Positions 1 to 7,794 of a DNA stretch of 32,273 nt are shown here, piece by piece (within the stretch, counting starts at the first letter, position 1; each line of letters begins with the position of its first letter). Location of the stretch: contig PWGT01000151.1 in the NCBI GenBank assembly GCA_003554535.1, forward strand, positions 1-32,273, in the 5' to 3' direction. A program made the position numbers and the translations under genes. This stretch comes from Syntrophomonadaceae bacterium (GTDB taxonomy: Bacteria; Bacillota_D; Dethiobacteria; DTU022; PWGO01). The notes under the pieces are model-generated. The model was given only the letters and a program-made list of their open reading frames with translations. It did no database searches and had not been told where the DNA came from.

Positions 1-39
1 AATTTGCCTGGATACAGGCTACCAGAGGGAGGGTTGAAA

Positions 40-729
40 ATGCCTGAAAGGGGAGCCCCTCCTGGCTATAGAAGAAAACGTTCAGGTGCATATTCGCACG
101 GCAAGACTTCCCTTTTCACTCGAAAAAAAAGGAGAACTACCACCCAGCCAAAATATGCCAGGCCGCGTAAACATAATCATTGGAAAGATTGGGCCTGGGT
201 AGTAGCGGGTGGAATTGTTTTAATTTTACTCCTAATATTTTTAATAACCGGAGATTTCAGTACTGCTTTTTTTTGGGTAGGGATGGTATCTTTCTTGATG
301 GGTATTTATTGTCTACTTGCCCTTATATGGAAAAAAGATCAATTTAGTTTTTACTCTATTTCTTTAATTGTCTCCATGATTCTTCTTTCTTCTGCTGGCA
401 GATTAGATCTGTCAGATAATGGAGGAATAAACTCACGCAATAGTTTGTCTTTAAACTTCTGGGATGAGCTTGGATTACAGTTTGCCAATAATTTAAGTAT
501 CGTGCTTCTGGCACTGGGTATGGTTGGCTTTTTTATAGTGATGGTGGGAATAGTGAACAGCATAAGAAAAAATCACCCTTTCAAATACTATGTTTTAGCT
601 TTATTGTTGGCAGTTTTCTTTTTGTTGCTAGGCAATAAGATTGACCCGGTAACTGATGAAGAATTTATCTATTATGATAGTAATTATACCGTTGAATTAT
701 CAAGCGTTGAAAACCACTCTATTAAATGA
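40..729 (+). CDS. Five-TM membrane protein of unknown function
   Basis: I do not recognise the family. The 229-residue product has a very basic, Arg/Lys-rich cytoplasmic N-terminus (residues 1-50) and about five membrane segments (roughly 52-70, 76-97, 104-119, 152-174, 182-198), ending in a short acidic tail. The ATG at 40 is chosen because GGAGGG lies 6 bases upstream. The frame is nevertheless open to the window edge, and the upstream codons read PGYR-LPEGG, which echoes PGYRRKRSG just after the start. The gene may therefore begin before the window. No terminator is evident downstream. Confidence 0.7.
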   Translation: MPERGAPPGYRRKRSGAYSHGKTSLFTRKKRRTTTQPKYARPRKHNHWKDWAWVVAGGIVLILLLIFLITGDFSTAFFWVGMVSFLMGIYCLLALIWKKDQFSFYSISLIVSMILLSSAGRLDLSDNGGINSRNSLSLNFWDELGLQFANNLSIVLLALGMVGFFIVMVGIVNSIRKNHPFKYYVLALLLAVFFLLLGNKIDPVTDEEFIYYDSNYTVELSSVENHSIK

Positions 730-787
730 TCTGGTTTTTATATAGTGTAAATCTTTGTCGAGAATTAGAAAAAAATAAAAAGCATGT

Positions 788-816
788 TTGAATAATCCAA
801 TATTATGGAATATAAT
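788..816 (+). promoter_or_regulatory. SigA-type promoter for the cupin gene
   Basis: TTGAAT (788-793), a 17-base spacer and a perfect TATAAT (811-816) sit about 39 bases before the cupin start codon. Spacing and both hexamers fit a housekeeping sigma-A promoter. Confidence 0.6.
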
Positions 817-854
817 GGGCTTAAAAGATCCTTAAGTAAGGGAGGTAATCAAAT

Positions 855-1127
855 ATGTCTCAAATTAAAATTTCCCGTCCCTCAGAAGAAGAATTGGAAA
901 GGCTTAATGTAAAAACTTGGTCTCCTTGGGAAAGTGATGTTTCAACTTTTAACTGGCAGTATGAAGGCGAGGAGGTTTGCTATATCCAGGAGGGGAGAGT
1001 TATTATTAAAACAGAAGATGGAGAAGAAGTAGAGATAAAAAAAGGAGATCTGGTTACTTTTCCTAAAGGAATGAAATGTGTATGGGACGTTAAAGAGAAG
1101 GTAAGAAAAGTATATACTTTTAATTAA
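855..1127 (+). CDS. Small cupin-domain protein (DUF861/cupin_3 type)
   Basis: A single-domain cupin of 90 residues. It shows the pattern typical of the cupin_3/DUF861 family: a Trp-Ser-Pro-Trp-Glu entry (residues 22-26), a YIQEGRV strand turn near residue 43, GDLVTFPKGM near 65-74, and Trp-Asp-Val followed by a final KVYTF strand. Members are small beta-barrels related to EutQ and ureidoglycolate-hydrolase-like proteins; the reaction is usually unknown. Metal-binding His residues of classical cupins are not evident here, so a binding or sensing role is as likely as catalysis. GGGAGGT lies 8 bases upstream of ATG, with its own promoter, so it is probably monocistronic. Confidence 0.85.
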   Translation: MSQIKISRPSEEELERLNVKTWSPWESDVSTFNWQYEGEEVCYIQEGRVIIKTEDGEEVEIKKGDLVTFPKGMKCVWDVKEKVRKVYTFN

Positions 1128-1166
1128 ATATATTTTTTAACGAAATCAAGTTAAAATACTTTAAGT

Positions 1167-1196
1167 TTGACGCTGGCAGGACTTCTAAAGCATTAT
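1167..1196 (+). promoter_or_regulatory. Possible SigA-type promoter for the first MCP
   Basis: TTGACG (1167-1172), an 18-base spacer and CATTAT (1191-1196) precede the MCP start at 1225. The -35 box is good and the -10 box weak. I saw no clear SigD (flagellar sigma) motif. Confidence 0.35.
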
Positions 1197-1224
1197 ATGC
1201 CTTGTATTTGAAGGGTGTGAATGG

Positions 1225-2577
1225 ATGAATTTATACGAAGCAGAGACCAATAAAATTATTGGTCAGGTGGCATGTGGGGTAATTGGTTTAGGGGCTATTG
1301 CTTTGTTATTTTTAAAAGCAGCCGGCTTGCTGGCACCTGGTTGGTTTTTGACCATCTTAATGATTTTGGTTTCCCTAACTTTGGCAGCAATTGCCTTGAT
1401 AATTAGCAAATATTACCCCAACTACCCTTATGCCAGGTATGTATTTGTAGGAACAGGGCTTTTAGTAGCATTGATGGTTAATATCCTGGTGGGTAAGCCA
1501 TTAATGAACAATATGCTATGGATCGTTGTGGTGGTAGTAGCTGTTTTATACTATGATATTTACCTGGGGGTAGCTGCTTCAGCTTTTGCTCTTACCGCTC
1601 ACACTATTTTATTGTATACCATAGGGGCTCCTGGATATACTTTCGTTGATATGTTGGACAGCCCTATTAATTTTTTATTGGCTTTAATAGCCGTTATTTT
1701 CATGGCTCACAGAGGGAAATTGCTGTTAGAAAGAGCCATGACATCCCAGCAGCAGGCCCAGGAAAACTCAGATAAAATACAGGAGTTATTGCAAAAAGCT
1801 GAACAAACAGCTTCGGAAGTTACATCATTAATTGAATCCGTGGATATGGCCACCGATAATTTAACAGAAACTACTGAAAAGCTAACTTCAATGTCTGTGG
1901 AAGCTTCAAGAAGAGCAGAAAAGATGAATGAAGGAATCTCCAACCTTACTGACGGCAATAAAGAAGTTGAAAATATAGTAAACGATAGCGAAAAAGAGGT
2001 GGAGAATTTACGGCAAAATGCAAATAAAACTCTTAATGATATTAAAGAGATGGAAAAGGAAGTAGATGAACTGGTAAATATTGTTGCTGGCATTCAAAAT
2101 TATACGGGAGAGATAAAGGGTATCTCCGACCAAGTAAATTTATTGTCTTTAAATGCTGCCATAGAGGCAGCAAGGGCAGGTGAACAGGGAAAAGGCTTCG
2201 CAGTTGTAGCTGAAGAAGTTAAGAAATTATCTGAACGCACTGTGGGAATGGTGGATAGCATTAATGAGCACATGGATGAAGTTTCCCAAAAAACAGGTGT
2301 TATGCTAGAGACACTGGCGGGAGTGGTTGATTCAGTTAACACTACAGGTAACACTGTAGAAAGCGCAAGTAAACGGTTTAATGAAATAGCTACTTCTGTC
2401 GAGAGAATGTCGCAAATAGTTCAAGGGGTTTCTCAGATGGTAAAGGAGGTAGTAGCTGATTCAGAAAATACAGCATCTGTTTCTGAAGAACAGGCGGCTA
2501 CTACAGAAGAAATTAATGCTCAAATTAAAAATGTGGCTGAAGTTATGGAGCAATTATCTGAACATGTTAAACAGTAA
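1225..2577 (+). CDS. Methyl-accepting chemotaxis protein with six-TM sensor region
   Basis: Chemoreceptor that would signal to CheA/CheW. The first 165 residues hold about six membrane segments (12-33, 40-61, 70-89, 97-113, 114-133, 148-163) with only short loops. There is therefore no large extracytoplasmic ligand domain and no obvious HAMP domain. A long coiled coil follows, with the conserved hairpin tip near residues 303-340 ([19 protein letters not shown] core). The membrane part is closely related to the MCP at 30732: shared MVN-x-(L/V)-VGK, LYYD, a PGY turn and an H(R/K)GK exit motif. ATG at 1225 is preceded by AAGGGTG. The ligand, or a membrane-state signal such as redox or proton motive force, cannot be read from sequence. 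Confidence 0.93.
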   Translation: MNLYEAETNKIIGQVACGVIGLGAIALLFLKAAGLLAPGWFLTILMILVSLTLAAIALIISKYYPNYPYARYVFVGTGLLVALMVNILVGKPLMNNMLWIVVVVVAVLYYDIYLGVAASAFALTAHTILLYTIGAPGYTFVDMLDSPINFLLALIAVIFMAHRGKLLLERAMTSQQQAQENSDKIQELLQKAEQTASEVTSLIESVDMATDNLTETTEKLTSMSVEASRRAEKMNEGISNLTDGNKEVENIVNDSEKEVENLRQNANKTLNDIKEMEKEVDELVNIVAGIQNYTGEIKGISDQVNLLSLNAAIEAARAGEQGKGFAVVAEEVKKLSERTVGMVDSINEHMDEVSQKTGVMLETLAGVVDSVNTTGNTVESASKRFNEIATSVERMSQIVQGVSQMVKEVVADSENTASVSEEQAATTEEINAQIKNVAEVMEQLSEHVKQ

Positions 2578-2610
2578 AAGATATTTTGAATTTAGAATTT
2601 ATATTTTGTG

Positions 2611-2639
2611 TTGATCTTAGTAGTAAGATGTTGTAGTAT
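2611..2639 (+). promoter_or_regulatory. SigA-like promoter for the YjfB-like gene
   Basis: TTGATC (2611-2616), a 17-base spacer and TAGTAT (2634-2639) lie 41 bases before the start at 2680. Each hexamer matches consensus at four of six positions. Confidence 0.4.
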
Positions 2640-2679
2640 GTAATATGAAAGGAAAAATGTAAAGAAGGGAGGGCAGTAA

Positions 2680-2871
2680 ATGCCAGTCCAGAGCATAGCA
2701 GCACATTCAATGTCAATGGCCGGGGAAAAGTTGCAAGGTGATGTTGGAGCAATGGTTACAAACAAAGCCTTGGAAAATATGGAAACCCAAGGTGAAGGAT
2801 TATTAGAATTAATTGATGAAGTAGCTGAAATTTACGAGCATCTCGGCAACCACGTTAATACGAAAGCTTAA
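2680..2871 (+). CDS. YjfB-family putative motility protein
   Basis: A 63-residue peptide resembling the YjfB-type 'putative motility protein' family. It has an N-terminal Ser/Met/Ala-rich helix, a Lys-Ala-Leu-x-x-x-x-x-Gln-Gly-x-x-Leu-Leu segment (near residues 28-42), and a C-terminal HLGNHVNTKA that matches the family ending P-x-LG-x-x-(I/V)-(D/N)-x-(R/K)A. In Bacillus this family belongs to the flagellar/motility regulon, but its biochemical role is unknown. GGGAGGG lies 7 bases upstream of ATG. Its position directly after an MCP and before a terminator fits a motility function. Confidence 0.75.
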   Translation: MPVQSIAAHSMSMAGEKLQGDVGAMVTNKALENMETQGEGLLELIDEVAEIYEHLGNHVNTKA

Positions 2872-2904
2872 ACTAAGTTAGCTGGATATATTGTTAGTAT
2901 GTTT

Positions 2905-2937
2905 AAATACAGGATACGCCTGTGTTTTTTTGTTTTT
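2905..2937 (+). terminator. Rho-independent terminator after the YjfB-like gene
   Basis: AAATACAGG (2905-2913) pairs with CCTGTGTTT (2919-2927) around a five-base loop, with one T-G wobble, and runs into a T-rich tract to 2937. It closes the MCP/YjfB region and separates it from the convergent lipoprotein gene. Confidence 0.75.
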
Positions 2938-2962
2938 ACGAAAATAATTGGCTCCGGCGTGG

Positions 2963-3667
2963 TTACTCGTCAAGAGGACTATCTTCCCGTGGATTTAAAT
3001 CATGTTGTGAGGGGCCTTCGCTGGATGGTTCTTGTGGGTTTTCTATCTGGATTTGGGGTTTTTCTGGTTTGAATATTACTTCATCAATAACCCATTTTTC
3101 CCCTTTGGGTAAAAACTGGATTAGAGCTGGTGGATTCTCGCTTTCCTGCCCGGGGTAAGATTGCTCTTCCAGGCGGTAGGTTATTTGTTCTTCACCTTTT
3201 GCTTTGCTATTACTGTTATCGCTTTTAATATTATCATTTTCAACCAGGTTGACTACAGGGTTATTAAATTCAAACAAAGGTTCTGTTTCCATATCCGGGC
3301 GAGCAAGTCTATCATTATGTTCAAAAATTCCTAGCTTATTGATAATATATTCTTTATAGTTTTTGCTAAATACTTCCCCCAAATTTTGTTCCAGGTTCTC
3401 TTCCGTATCAAAAGGTGGACTTAAATAACGGAATTGGCGATTTTCAATTTCAAATTGCTCACCTGATTCACCTTTTGCTTTAGTGTATATATTATTGGCT
3501 GTTTCAATTATTTCTTCTGCTTCTTGGGAATCCAGGTCGTCGTTTGTTTCAAGGTTAAGCTCGTATTCTTCGTTTTCATTTTCGTTATTATTATCTAAAA
3601 AAGAAATGCATCCGCTTCCTATGATAATCAGCAGAAAACTTAACAAACATAGAATAAGCTTTTGCAG
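2963..3667 (-). CDS. Acidic lipoprotein, apparent CTG start
   Basis: I do not recognise the family. The frame encodes a lipoprotein signal peptide: a Gln-Lys start, a Leu/Ile-rich core and lipobox IGSGC. A long Asn/Glu-rich linker and a hydrophilic domain follow, with a Pro/Glu-rich C-terminus. The mature protein is strongly acidic and would be anchored to the outer face of the membrane. The ORF's first conventional start is TTG at 3646, which leaves no positive n-region. CTG at 3667 lies 7 bases after GGAGGG (3680-3675) and gives MQKLILCLLSF, a textbook lipoprotein leader, so I place the start there. Length is 234 residues. The 227-residue TTG form remains possible. Confidence 0.7.
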   Translation of the reverse strand: MQKLILCLLSFLLIIIGSGCISFLDNNNENENEEYELNLETNDDLDSQEAEEIIETANNIYTKAKGESGEQFEIENRQFRYLSPPFDTEENLEQNLGEVFSKNYKEYIINKLGIFEHNDRLARPDMETEPLFEFNNPVVNLVENDNIKSDNSNSKAKGEEQITYRLEEQSYPGQESENPPALIQFLPKGEKWVIDEVIFKPEKPQIQIENPQEPSSEGPSQHDLNPREDSPLDE

Positions 3668-3716
3668 AACACTTCCCTCCTTTTCATAATTGGAAAAGCA
3701 AAGTGTTTTTAGAAGG

Positions 3717-3722
3717 ATTATA
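3717..3722 (-). promoter_or_regulatory. Extended -10 element for the lipoprotein gene
   Basis: On the minus strand, TGTTATAAT forms an extended -10 box (TGn-TATAAT). The -35 region 17 bases upstream is poor, as is usual for extended -10 promoters. It sits about 50 bases before the proposed CTG start. Confidence 0.45.
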
Positions 3723-3888
3723 ACATAAAATATAAGAGGGGAAAAAAGAAAAGAGATTATAAAAGAAATTATGAGAAAAGGAAAATGAGCATAATAGGTA
3801 GAATAAAATGATTGAGTAATTTGGATGTATAAGTAGGCGAGACAGTTTAGATGTTCTCCAAAATTTATTTAAGGGGGTATAAAAATTT

Positions 3889-4587
3889 ATGGACAACAGG
3901 GTAAAGTGGCTTGGACATGCTACATTTGAAATTGTTACCAAAGGCGGCGTCAGGCTACTTATCGATCCCTGGATTACGGGCAATCCTTCATGCCCGGTCA
4001 ACAAAGAAGATGTGCAGGGACCGGATGCTATTTTGATTACTCATGATCACTTTGATCATGTAGGTGAGGATATACCTTACCTGGTTAAAGACTTAAATAC
4101 TAAGATAGTAGCCCAGCCAGAGATAGTTGCAAAGCTTAAAGAACAGGGAATTCCCGAAGATAATTTTATAAATGGGATGGGGATGAATATAGGTGGTACG
4201 GTAAAAATTGGTGAAGTAGAAATAATTATGGTTCAGGCAGTTCATTCTTCCATCACAGGTGACCCTGCAGGGTTTATTATTATTACGGAAGATAAGAAAG
4301 GAATATACCATGCAGGGGATACCGGCGTTTTTTATGACATGAAACTTTTTGCAGAGATGTATTCAATAGATGTTGCTATTTTACCTATAGGCAGCGTTTT
4401 TGTAATGGATTCTTTTCAAGCTGCCCAGTCATTGCAATTACTTAACCCTAGAAAAGTTGTTCCCATGCACTATGGGACTTTTCCTATTCTGGAACAGGAT
4501 GCTGAAGAATTTATCAAGCTTTCCAGGCAAAAAGCCCCACACGTTGAAGTTGAAAATATCAAACCGGGAGAATTTACAGAGTGCTAA
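3889..4587 (+). CDS. UPF0173-family metal-dependent hydrolase
   Basis: Metallo-beta-lactamase-fold protein of 232 residues, the usual size of the UPF0173/YtkL family. The metal ligands are visible as HDHFDH (residues 52-57), a His in QAVHSS (near 123), the Asp in YHAGDTG (near 144) and the His in PMHYGTF (near 199). The N-terminal KWLGHATFEI strand and LIDPWITGNP turn are family-typical. It is cytoplasmic, with no signal peptide. Members are poorly characterised hydrolases; substrate unknown. AAGGGGGT precedes ATG. A terminator hairpin follows the stop codon by about 30 bases, so it may be transcribed alone or read through into the ADP-ribosylglycohydrolase gene. Confidence 0.9.
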   Translation: MDNRVKWLGHATFEIVTKGGVRLLIDPWITGNPSCPVNKEDVQGPDAILITHDHFDHVGEDIPYLVKDLNTKIVAQPEIVAKLKEQGIPEDNFINGMGMNIGGTVKIGEVEIIMVQAVHSSITGDPAGFIIITEDKKGIYHAGDTGVFYDMKLFAEMYSIDVAILPIGSVFVMDSFQAAQSLQLLNPRKVVPMHYGTFPILEQDAEEFIKLSRQKAPHVEVENIKPGEFTEC

Positions 4588-4617
4588 AAAAAATTTAAGA
4601 GAGACATATTATTTATT

Positions 4618-4642
4618 AGCCCGGTTGGACCGGGCTTTTCTT
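4618..4642 (+). terminator. Rho-independent terminator/attenuator before the ADP-ribosylglycohydrolase gene
   Basis: AGCCCGG (4618-4624) and CCGGGCT (4630-4636) form a seven-base-pair GC-rich stem with a five-base loop, followed by TTTTCTT. It ends only about 12 bases before the start codon of the next gene, so transcripts reaching that gene from upstream must pass it. Confidence 0.7.
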
Positions 4643-4654
4643 CAATGGGGGGTG

Positions 4655-5431
4655 ATGAAAATTATAGGAGCTATTACAGGTGACATTATTGGCTCTGTTT
4701 ATGAATGGAGGCCGATAAAACATACCGACTTCCCACTCTTTATACCTGAATCAAGATTTACTGATGATACAGTGATGACGGTTGCCGTGGCAGATTGTGT
4801 CATTAATAATAAGGATTATGTATCTACATTGCAGGATTATGGGCGCAGGCATCCCCGCGCAGGGTACGGGGGGATGTTTATGCGCTGGCTTTTTAGCGAT
4901 AGCCCTCGGCCTTATAACAGTTTTGGAAACGGTTCTGCAATGAGAGTAAGCCCGGTAGGTCTTGTCTTTAATAACTTAGAAAAGGTTTTAGAAGAAGCGC
5001 GGCGAAGCGCTGAAATTACTCATAGTCACCCTGAAGGGATTAAAGGGGCGCAGGCTACTGCTGCTGCTATTTTTTTGGCTTTTCAGGGGGGAGGCAAAGA
5101 AGAAATAAAACAGTATATCGAATCATCTTTTGATTACAATTTAAGCCGAACCCTGGCTCAAATTCGCCCTAATTATTCTTTTGATGTTACCTGCCAGGGT
5201 TCAGTGCCAGAAGCTATTATAGCGTTTTTGGAATCAGAGGATTACGAGGATGCTATTCGAAATGCCATATCTTTAGGCGGAGATAGTGATACCATAGCCT
5301 GTATAACCGGTGGTATAGCGGAAGCATTTTATGGGGGCGTTCCTCATGAAATTGAAAAAGAATCCCGGGAAAGGCTTACTGCTGATCTTTTGCAGGTAGT
5401 TGATGAATTTTATAGATTTGTGGGAATGTAA
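4655..5431 (+). CDS. ADP-ribosylglycohydrolase (DraG/ARH family)
   Basis: Removes ADP-ribose from proteins, nucleic acid or small molecules with a dinuclear Mg/Mn centre; the target is not predictable. All family hallmarks are present: GDIIGSVYEW at 9-18, the metal motif FTDDT at 35-39, GNGSAMR at 91-97, ITHSHPEG at 121-128 and the second metal motif GGDSDT at 208-213. The 258-residue length is normal for a compact cytoplasmic ARH. ATG at 4655 is preceded by GGGGGGTG; the longer open frame upstream runs across the previous gene and the terminator and is not coding. A Sir2 deacylase follows 52 bases later, suggesting a shared NAD/ADP-ribose theme. Confidence 0.9.
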   Translation: MKIIGAITGDIIGSVYEWRPIKHTDFPLFIPESRFTDDTVMTVAVADCVINNKDYVSTLQDYGRRHPRAGYGGMFMRWLFSDSPRPYNSFGNGSAMRVSPVGLVFNNLEKVLEEARRSAEITHSHPEGIKGAQATAAAIFLAFQGGGKEEIKQYIESSFDYNLSRTLAQIRPNYSFDVTCQGSVPEAIIAFLESEDYEDAIRNAISLGGDSDTIACITGGIAEAFYGGVPHEIEKESRERLTADLLQVVDEFYRFVGM

Positions 5432-5483
5432 GTTTAGGATAGAATATTGTTGTTTACATAATTTTATATAGAGGAGGTGTCTT

Positions 5484-6272
5484 ATGGAGGAATTAATAAA
5501 GAAAGCGGCTTCTGATTTAAAGCAAGCCAGTTATGTTGTAGCTCTGACAGGTGCAGGGCTTTCAACTGAGTCTGGTATCCCTGATTACAGAGGGCCTAGT
5601 GGAGTTTGGACCAAGAACCCGGAAGCGGAAAAAAGGGCTTACCGTGCTTTCTCCCTCTTTCAAACCGATCCCCGCCAGTATTGGGAAGAAAGGTTGAACA
5701 ACCCCGGACCATTGGGGGATTTAAACCAGTATGATCCTAACGAAGGCCATTATGCCCTTGCCGAAATGGAGAAAATGGGAATATTAAATTGTATTATTAC
5801 CCAAAATATTGATAACTTGCATTTGAAGGCAGGTTCGCAAAATGTTTTAGAATATCATGGCAATGGCTTAAAGTTCAGGTGTCCTAACTGTAACACAAGG
5901 TATGAACAAGACGAATTTGATTTGAAAAAAATGGAGAAAGAAAAGATGTTGCCCCCCTTATGTCAGCGTTGCCAGGAACCGGTGAAATCAGACGTGGTTC
6001 ATTTTGGCGAACCCATTCCGGTGGATGTGATGCAAAAGAGTATGGAAGAAGTTCGCAAGTGTGATTTTATGTTGATTTGCGGAACATCGGCAGCGGTTTA
6101 TCCTTTTGCCAGTTTACCCATGGAGGCTAGTGACCGAAAGGGTGTTACCATTGTAGAGGTTAACGCTACCCCAACTCCATTAACAGAGGAAGAAATATCT
6201 GATTATATAATTGAAGGGCGTACGGGAGATATCTTACCACGGATCGTTGAAGAGGTAAAATCTTTAAAATGA
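5484..6272 (+). CDS. Sir2-family NAD-dependent protein deacylase
   Basis: Sirtuin of 262 residues that removes acyl groups from lysine using NAD. Visible motifs in order: GAGLSTESGIPDYRG (23-37) for NAD binding, TQNIDNLH (106-113), catalytic His125 in YHGN, a zinc site with Cys133/Cys136 and Cys160/Cys163, HFGE (173-176) and CGTSAAVYP. The intact zinc knuckle and catalytic His argue for an active class-U/III type enzyme rather than the macrodomain-linked SirTM branch. GAGGAGGTG gives a strong ribosome site. It lies between an ADP-ribosylglycohydrolase and pgi, on the same strand with short gaps, so co-transcription is plausible. Confidence 0.93.
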   Translation: MEELIKKAASDLKQASYVVALTGAGLSTESGIPDYRGPSGVWTKNPEAEKRAYRAFSLFQTDPRQYWEERLNNPGPLGDLNQYDPNEGHYALAEMEKMGILNCIITQNIDNLHLKAGSQNVLEYHGNGLKFRCPNCNTRYEQDEFDLKKMEKEKMLPPLCQRCQEPVKSDVVHFGEPIPVDVMQKSMEEVRKCDFMLICGTSAAVYPFASLPMEASDRKGVTIVEVNATPTPLTEEEISDYIIEGRTGDILPRIVEEVKSLK

Positions 6273-6315
6273 AACTAGATATTAAAACTGAAGGGTTGAG
6301 CAGGGAGGTTTCTTA

Positions 6316-7629
6316 ATGAGCGAAATAATTTTTGATTATAACCGGGCCCGGGATTATATAGAAGAGCATGAACTGGAATACATGAAGCCCCGTATTGAAC
6401 AAGCTCATGATATGATTCATAAAAAGTCGGGGCCCGGAGGATCTCAATTAGGGTGGCTTACACTGGGTGAAGATATTACGGAAGAGGACTTACAGCAAAT
6501 TGAACAAACGGCAGCGCGCATCAGGGAAATGGCGGAAGTTTTCATAGTAATTGGGATAGGAGGTTCCTATCTTGGAGCTAGGGCTGCTTTGGAGGCTTTA
6601 ACGGGAACTTTTGCCAATTATCGTTTTTCAGAGAATGAAAAGGGAGCACCTGTGATTTTGTTTGCCGGCAATAATATTAGCTCCAAATATTTGGCTGATT
6701 TAATTGATTTGGTGCAAGATCGCGAGGTGGCTGTGAATGTAATTTCTAAATCAGGAGGAACTTTAGAACCTGCGTTGGGATTCCGCCTCTTGAGATCCCA
6801 TATGGAAAGTCGTTATGGGAAAGAAGGAGCCAGGGAAAGGATTGTAGTTACTACGGATGGAGAAAAAGGGATTTTAAAAGAAATCGCCGATCAGGAAGGG
6901 TATGAAACGTTTGTTATTCCCCCTGATATAGGGGGTAGGTACTCGGTTATCACACCTGTGGGTTTATTCCCCATGGCTGTGGGAGGAATTGATATAAGGG
7001 CTATTCTTAAAGGCTACAGAAAGGGTAGTTTAGGTTTTAATAATCCTGGATTGGAGGATAATCCTGCTTATCAATATGCTGCCGTGCGAAATCTTCTTTA
7101 TAATAAAGGTAAAATAATCGAGTTGTGGGTAAATTATGAGCCGGCTTTCTATTATCTTTCTGAATGGTGGAAACAGCTATTTGGGGAAAGTGAAGGGAAA
7201 GATAGCAAGGGAATTTTCCCTGCTTGCCTTAATTTTACTACAGACCTCCATTCCATGGGGCAGTACATTCAGGAGGGAAGGCGAGAGCTTTTTTTAACGA
7301 CATTATGGTCCCCAAAACCAGCCAGTGAGGTTGAAATTCCCCAGTTGGATAAAGATGATGATAAATTAAATTACCTGGCGGGGAAGAGTTTGCACCATGT
7401 TAATGAAAGCGCTTTTCAGGGAACTTTACAGGCACACACCTCCGGAGGGGTTCCCAATTTGGTGGTTGAAATGCCGGAGATAAGCGCTTATTATTTCGGG
7501 TACTTAATTTATTTTCTGCAAAAAGCTTGTGCCCTAAGTGGATATTTGCTAGGTGTTAATCCCTTTAACCAACCAGGAGTGGAAGCTTATAAACAAAATA
7601 TGTTTGATTTGCTGGGCAAAAATAAGTAA
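6316..7629 (+). CDS. pgi: Glucose-6-phosphate isomerase
   Basis: Interconverts glucose-6-phosphate and fructose-6-phosphate in glycolysis/gluconeogenesis. The 437-residue length matches the short bacterial form. Sugar-phosphate loops GIGGSYLGARA (80-90) and VISKSGGT (142-149), GGRYSVITPVG (206-216, family signature 1), active-site Glu291 in GESEGK, His312, and GVNPFNQPGVEAYK (413-426, signature 2, Lys426) are all present. In the phosphate loop Gly148 stands where most Bacillus/Clostridium enzymes have Thr (SKSGTT). AGGGAGGT precedes ATG. It follows the sirtuin by 43 bases, probably in the same transcript. Confidence 0.96.
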   Translation: MSEIIFDYNRARDYIEEHELEYMKPRIEQAHDMIHKKSGPGGSQLGWLTLGEDITEEDLQQIEQTAARIREMAEVFIVIGIGGSYLGARAALEALTGTFANYRFSENEKGAPVILFAGNNISSKYLADLIDLVQDREVAVNVISKSGGTLEPALGFRLLRSHMESRYGKEGARERIVVTTDGEKGILKEIADQEGYETFVIPPDIGGRYSVITPVGLFPMAVGGIDIRAILKGYRKGSLGFNNPGLEDNPAYQYAAVRNLLYNKGKIIELWVNYEPAFYYLSEWWKQLFGESEGKDSKGIFPACLNFTTDLHSMGQYIQEGRRELFLTTLWSPKPASEVEIPQLDKDDDKLNYLAGKSLHHVNESAFQGTLQAHTSGGVPNLVVEMPEISAYYFGYLIYFLQKACALSGYLLGVNPFNQPGVEAYKQNMFDLLGKNK

Positions 7630-7724
7630 AATATCAAGCAGTCCTAATATGTAATAAAACCCACAATTTACTAAAAATGGGATCTAATAAATAAAAATTA
7701 GTAAGAAAAACAGCAAATTTTTGT

Positions 7725-7753
7725 TTGCGAAATTTGTTTGAGAAATTTATAAT
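7725..7753 (+). promoter_or_regulatory. SigA-type promoter for the AI-2E-family gene
   Basis: TTGCGA (7725-7730), a 17-base spacer and a perfect TATAAT (7748-7753) lie 41 bases before the proposed start at 7795. The -35 box falls within a two-copy 13-base tandem repeat. Confidence 0.5.
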
Positions 7754-7794
7754 TAAGCAGGATTATAAAACTTTAATTAAAGGACATGAAAAAG

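Noticed and set aside
1707..2354. Two minus-strand frames inside the first MCP
   Set aside because: Ser/Phe/Thr-rich antisense shadows of the coiled-coil signalling domain; no start signals.
3684..4004. Minus-strand frame of 106 residues opposite the start of the UPF0173 hydrolase
   Set aside because: It runs through the AT-rich intergenic region and the conserved hydrolase N-terminus, and its product is low-complexity Phe/Leu/Ser/Tyr.
4457..4654. N-terminal extension of the ADP-ribosylglycohydrolase frame
   Set aside because: It overlaps the end of the previous gene and the terminator hairpin; family homology begins at the ATG at 4655, which has its own ribosome site.
5484..6272. SirTM-type (ADP-ribosylating) sirtuin
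   Set aside because: SirTM proteins lack the zinc knuckle and are linked to macrodomain and GcvH-like genes; this one has all four Cys and no such neighbours.
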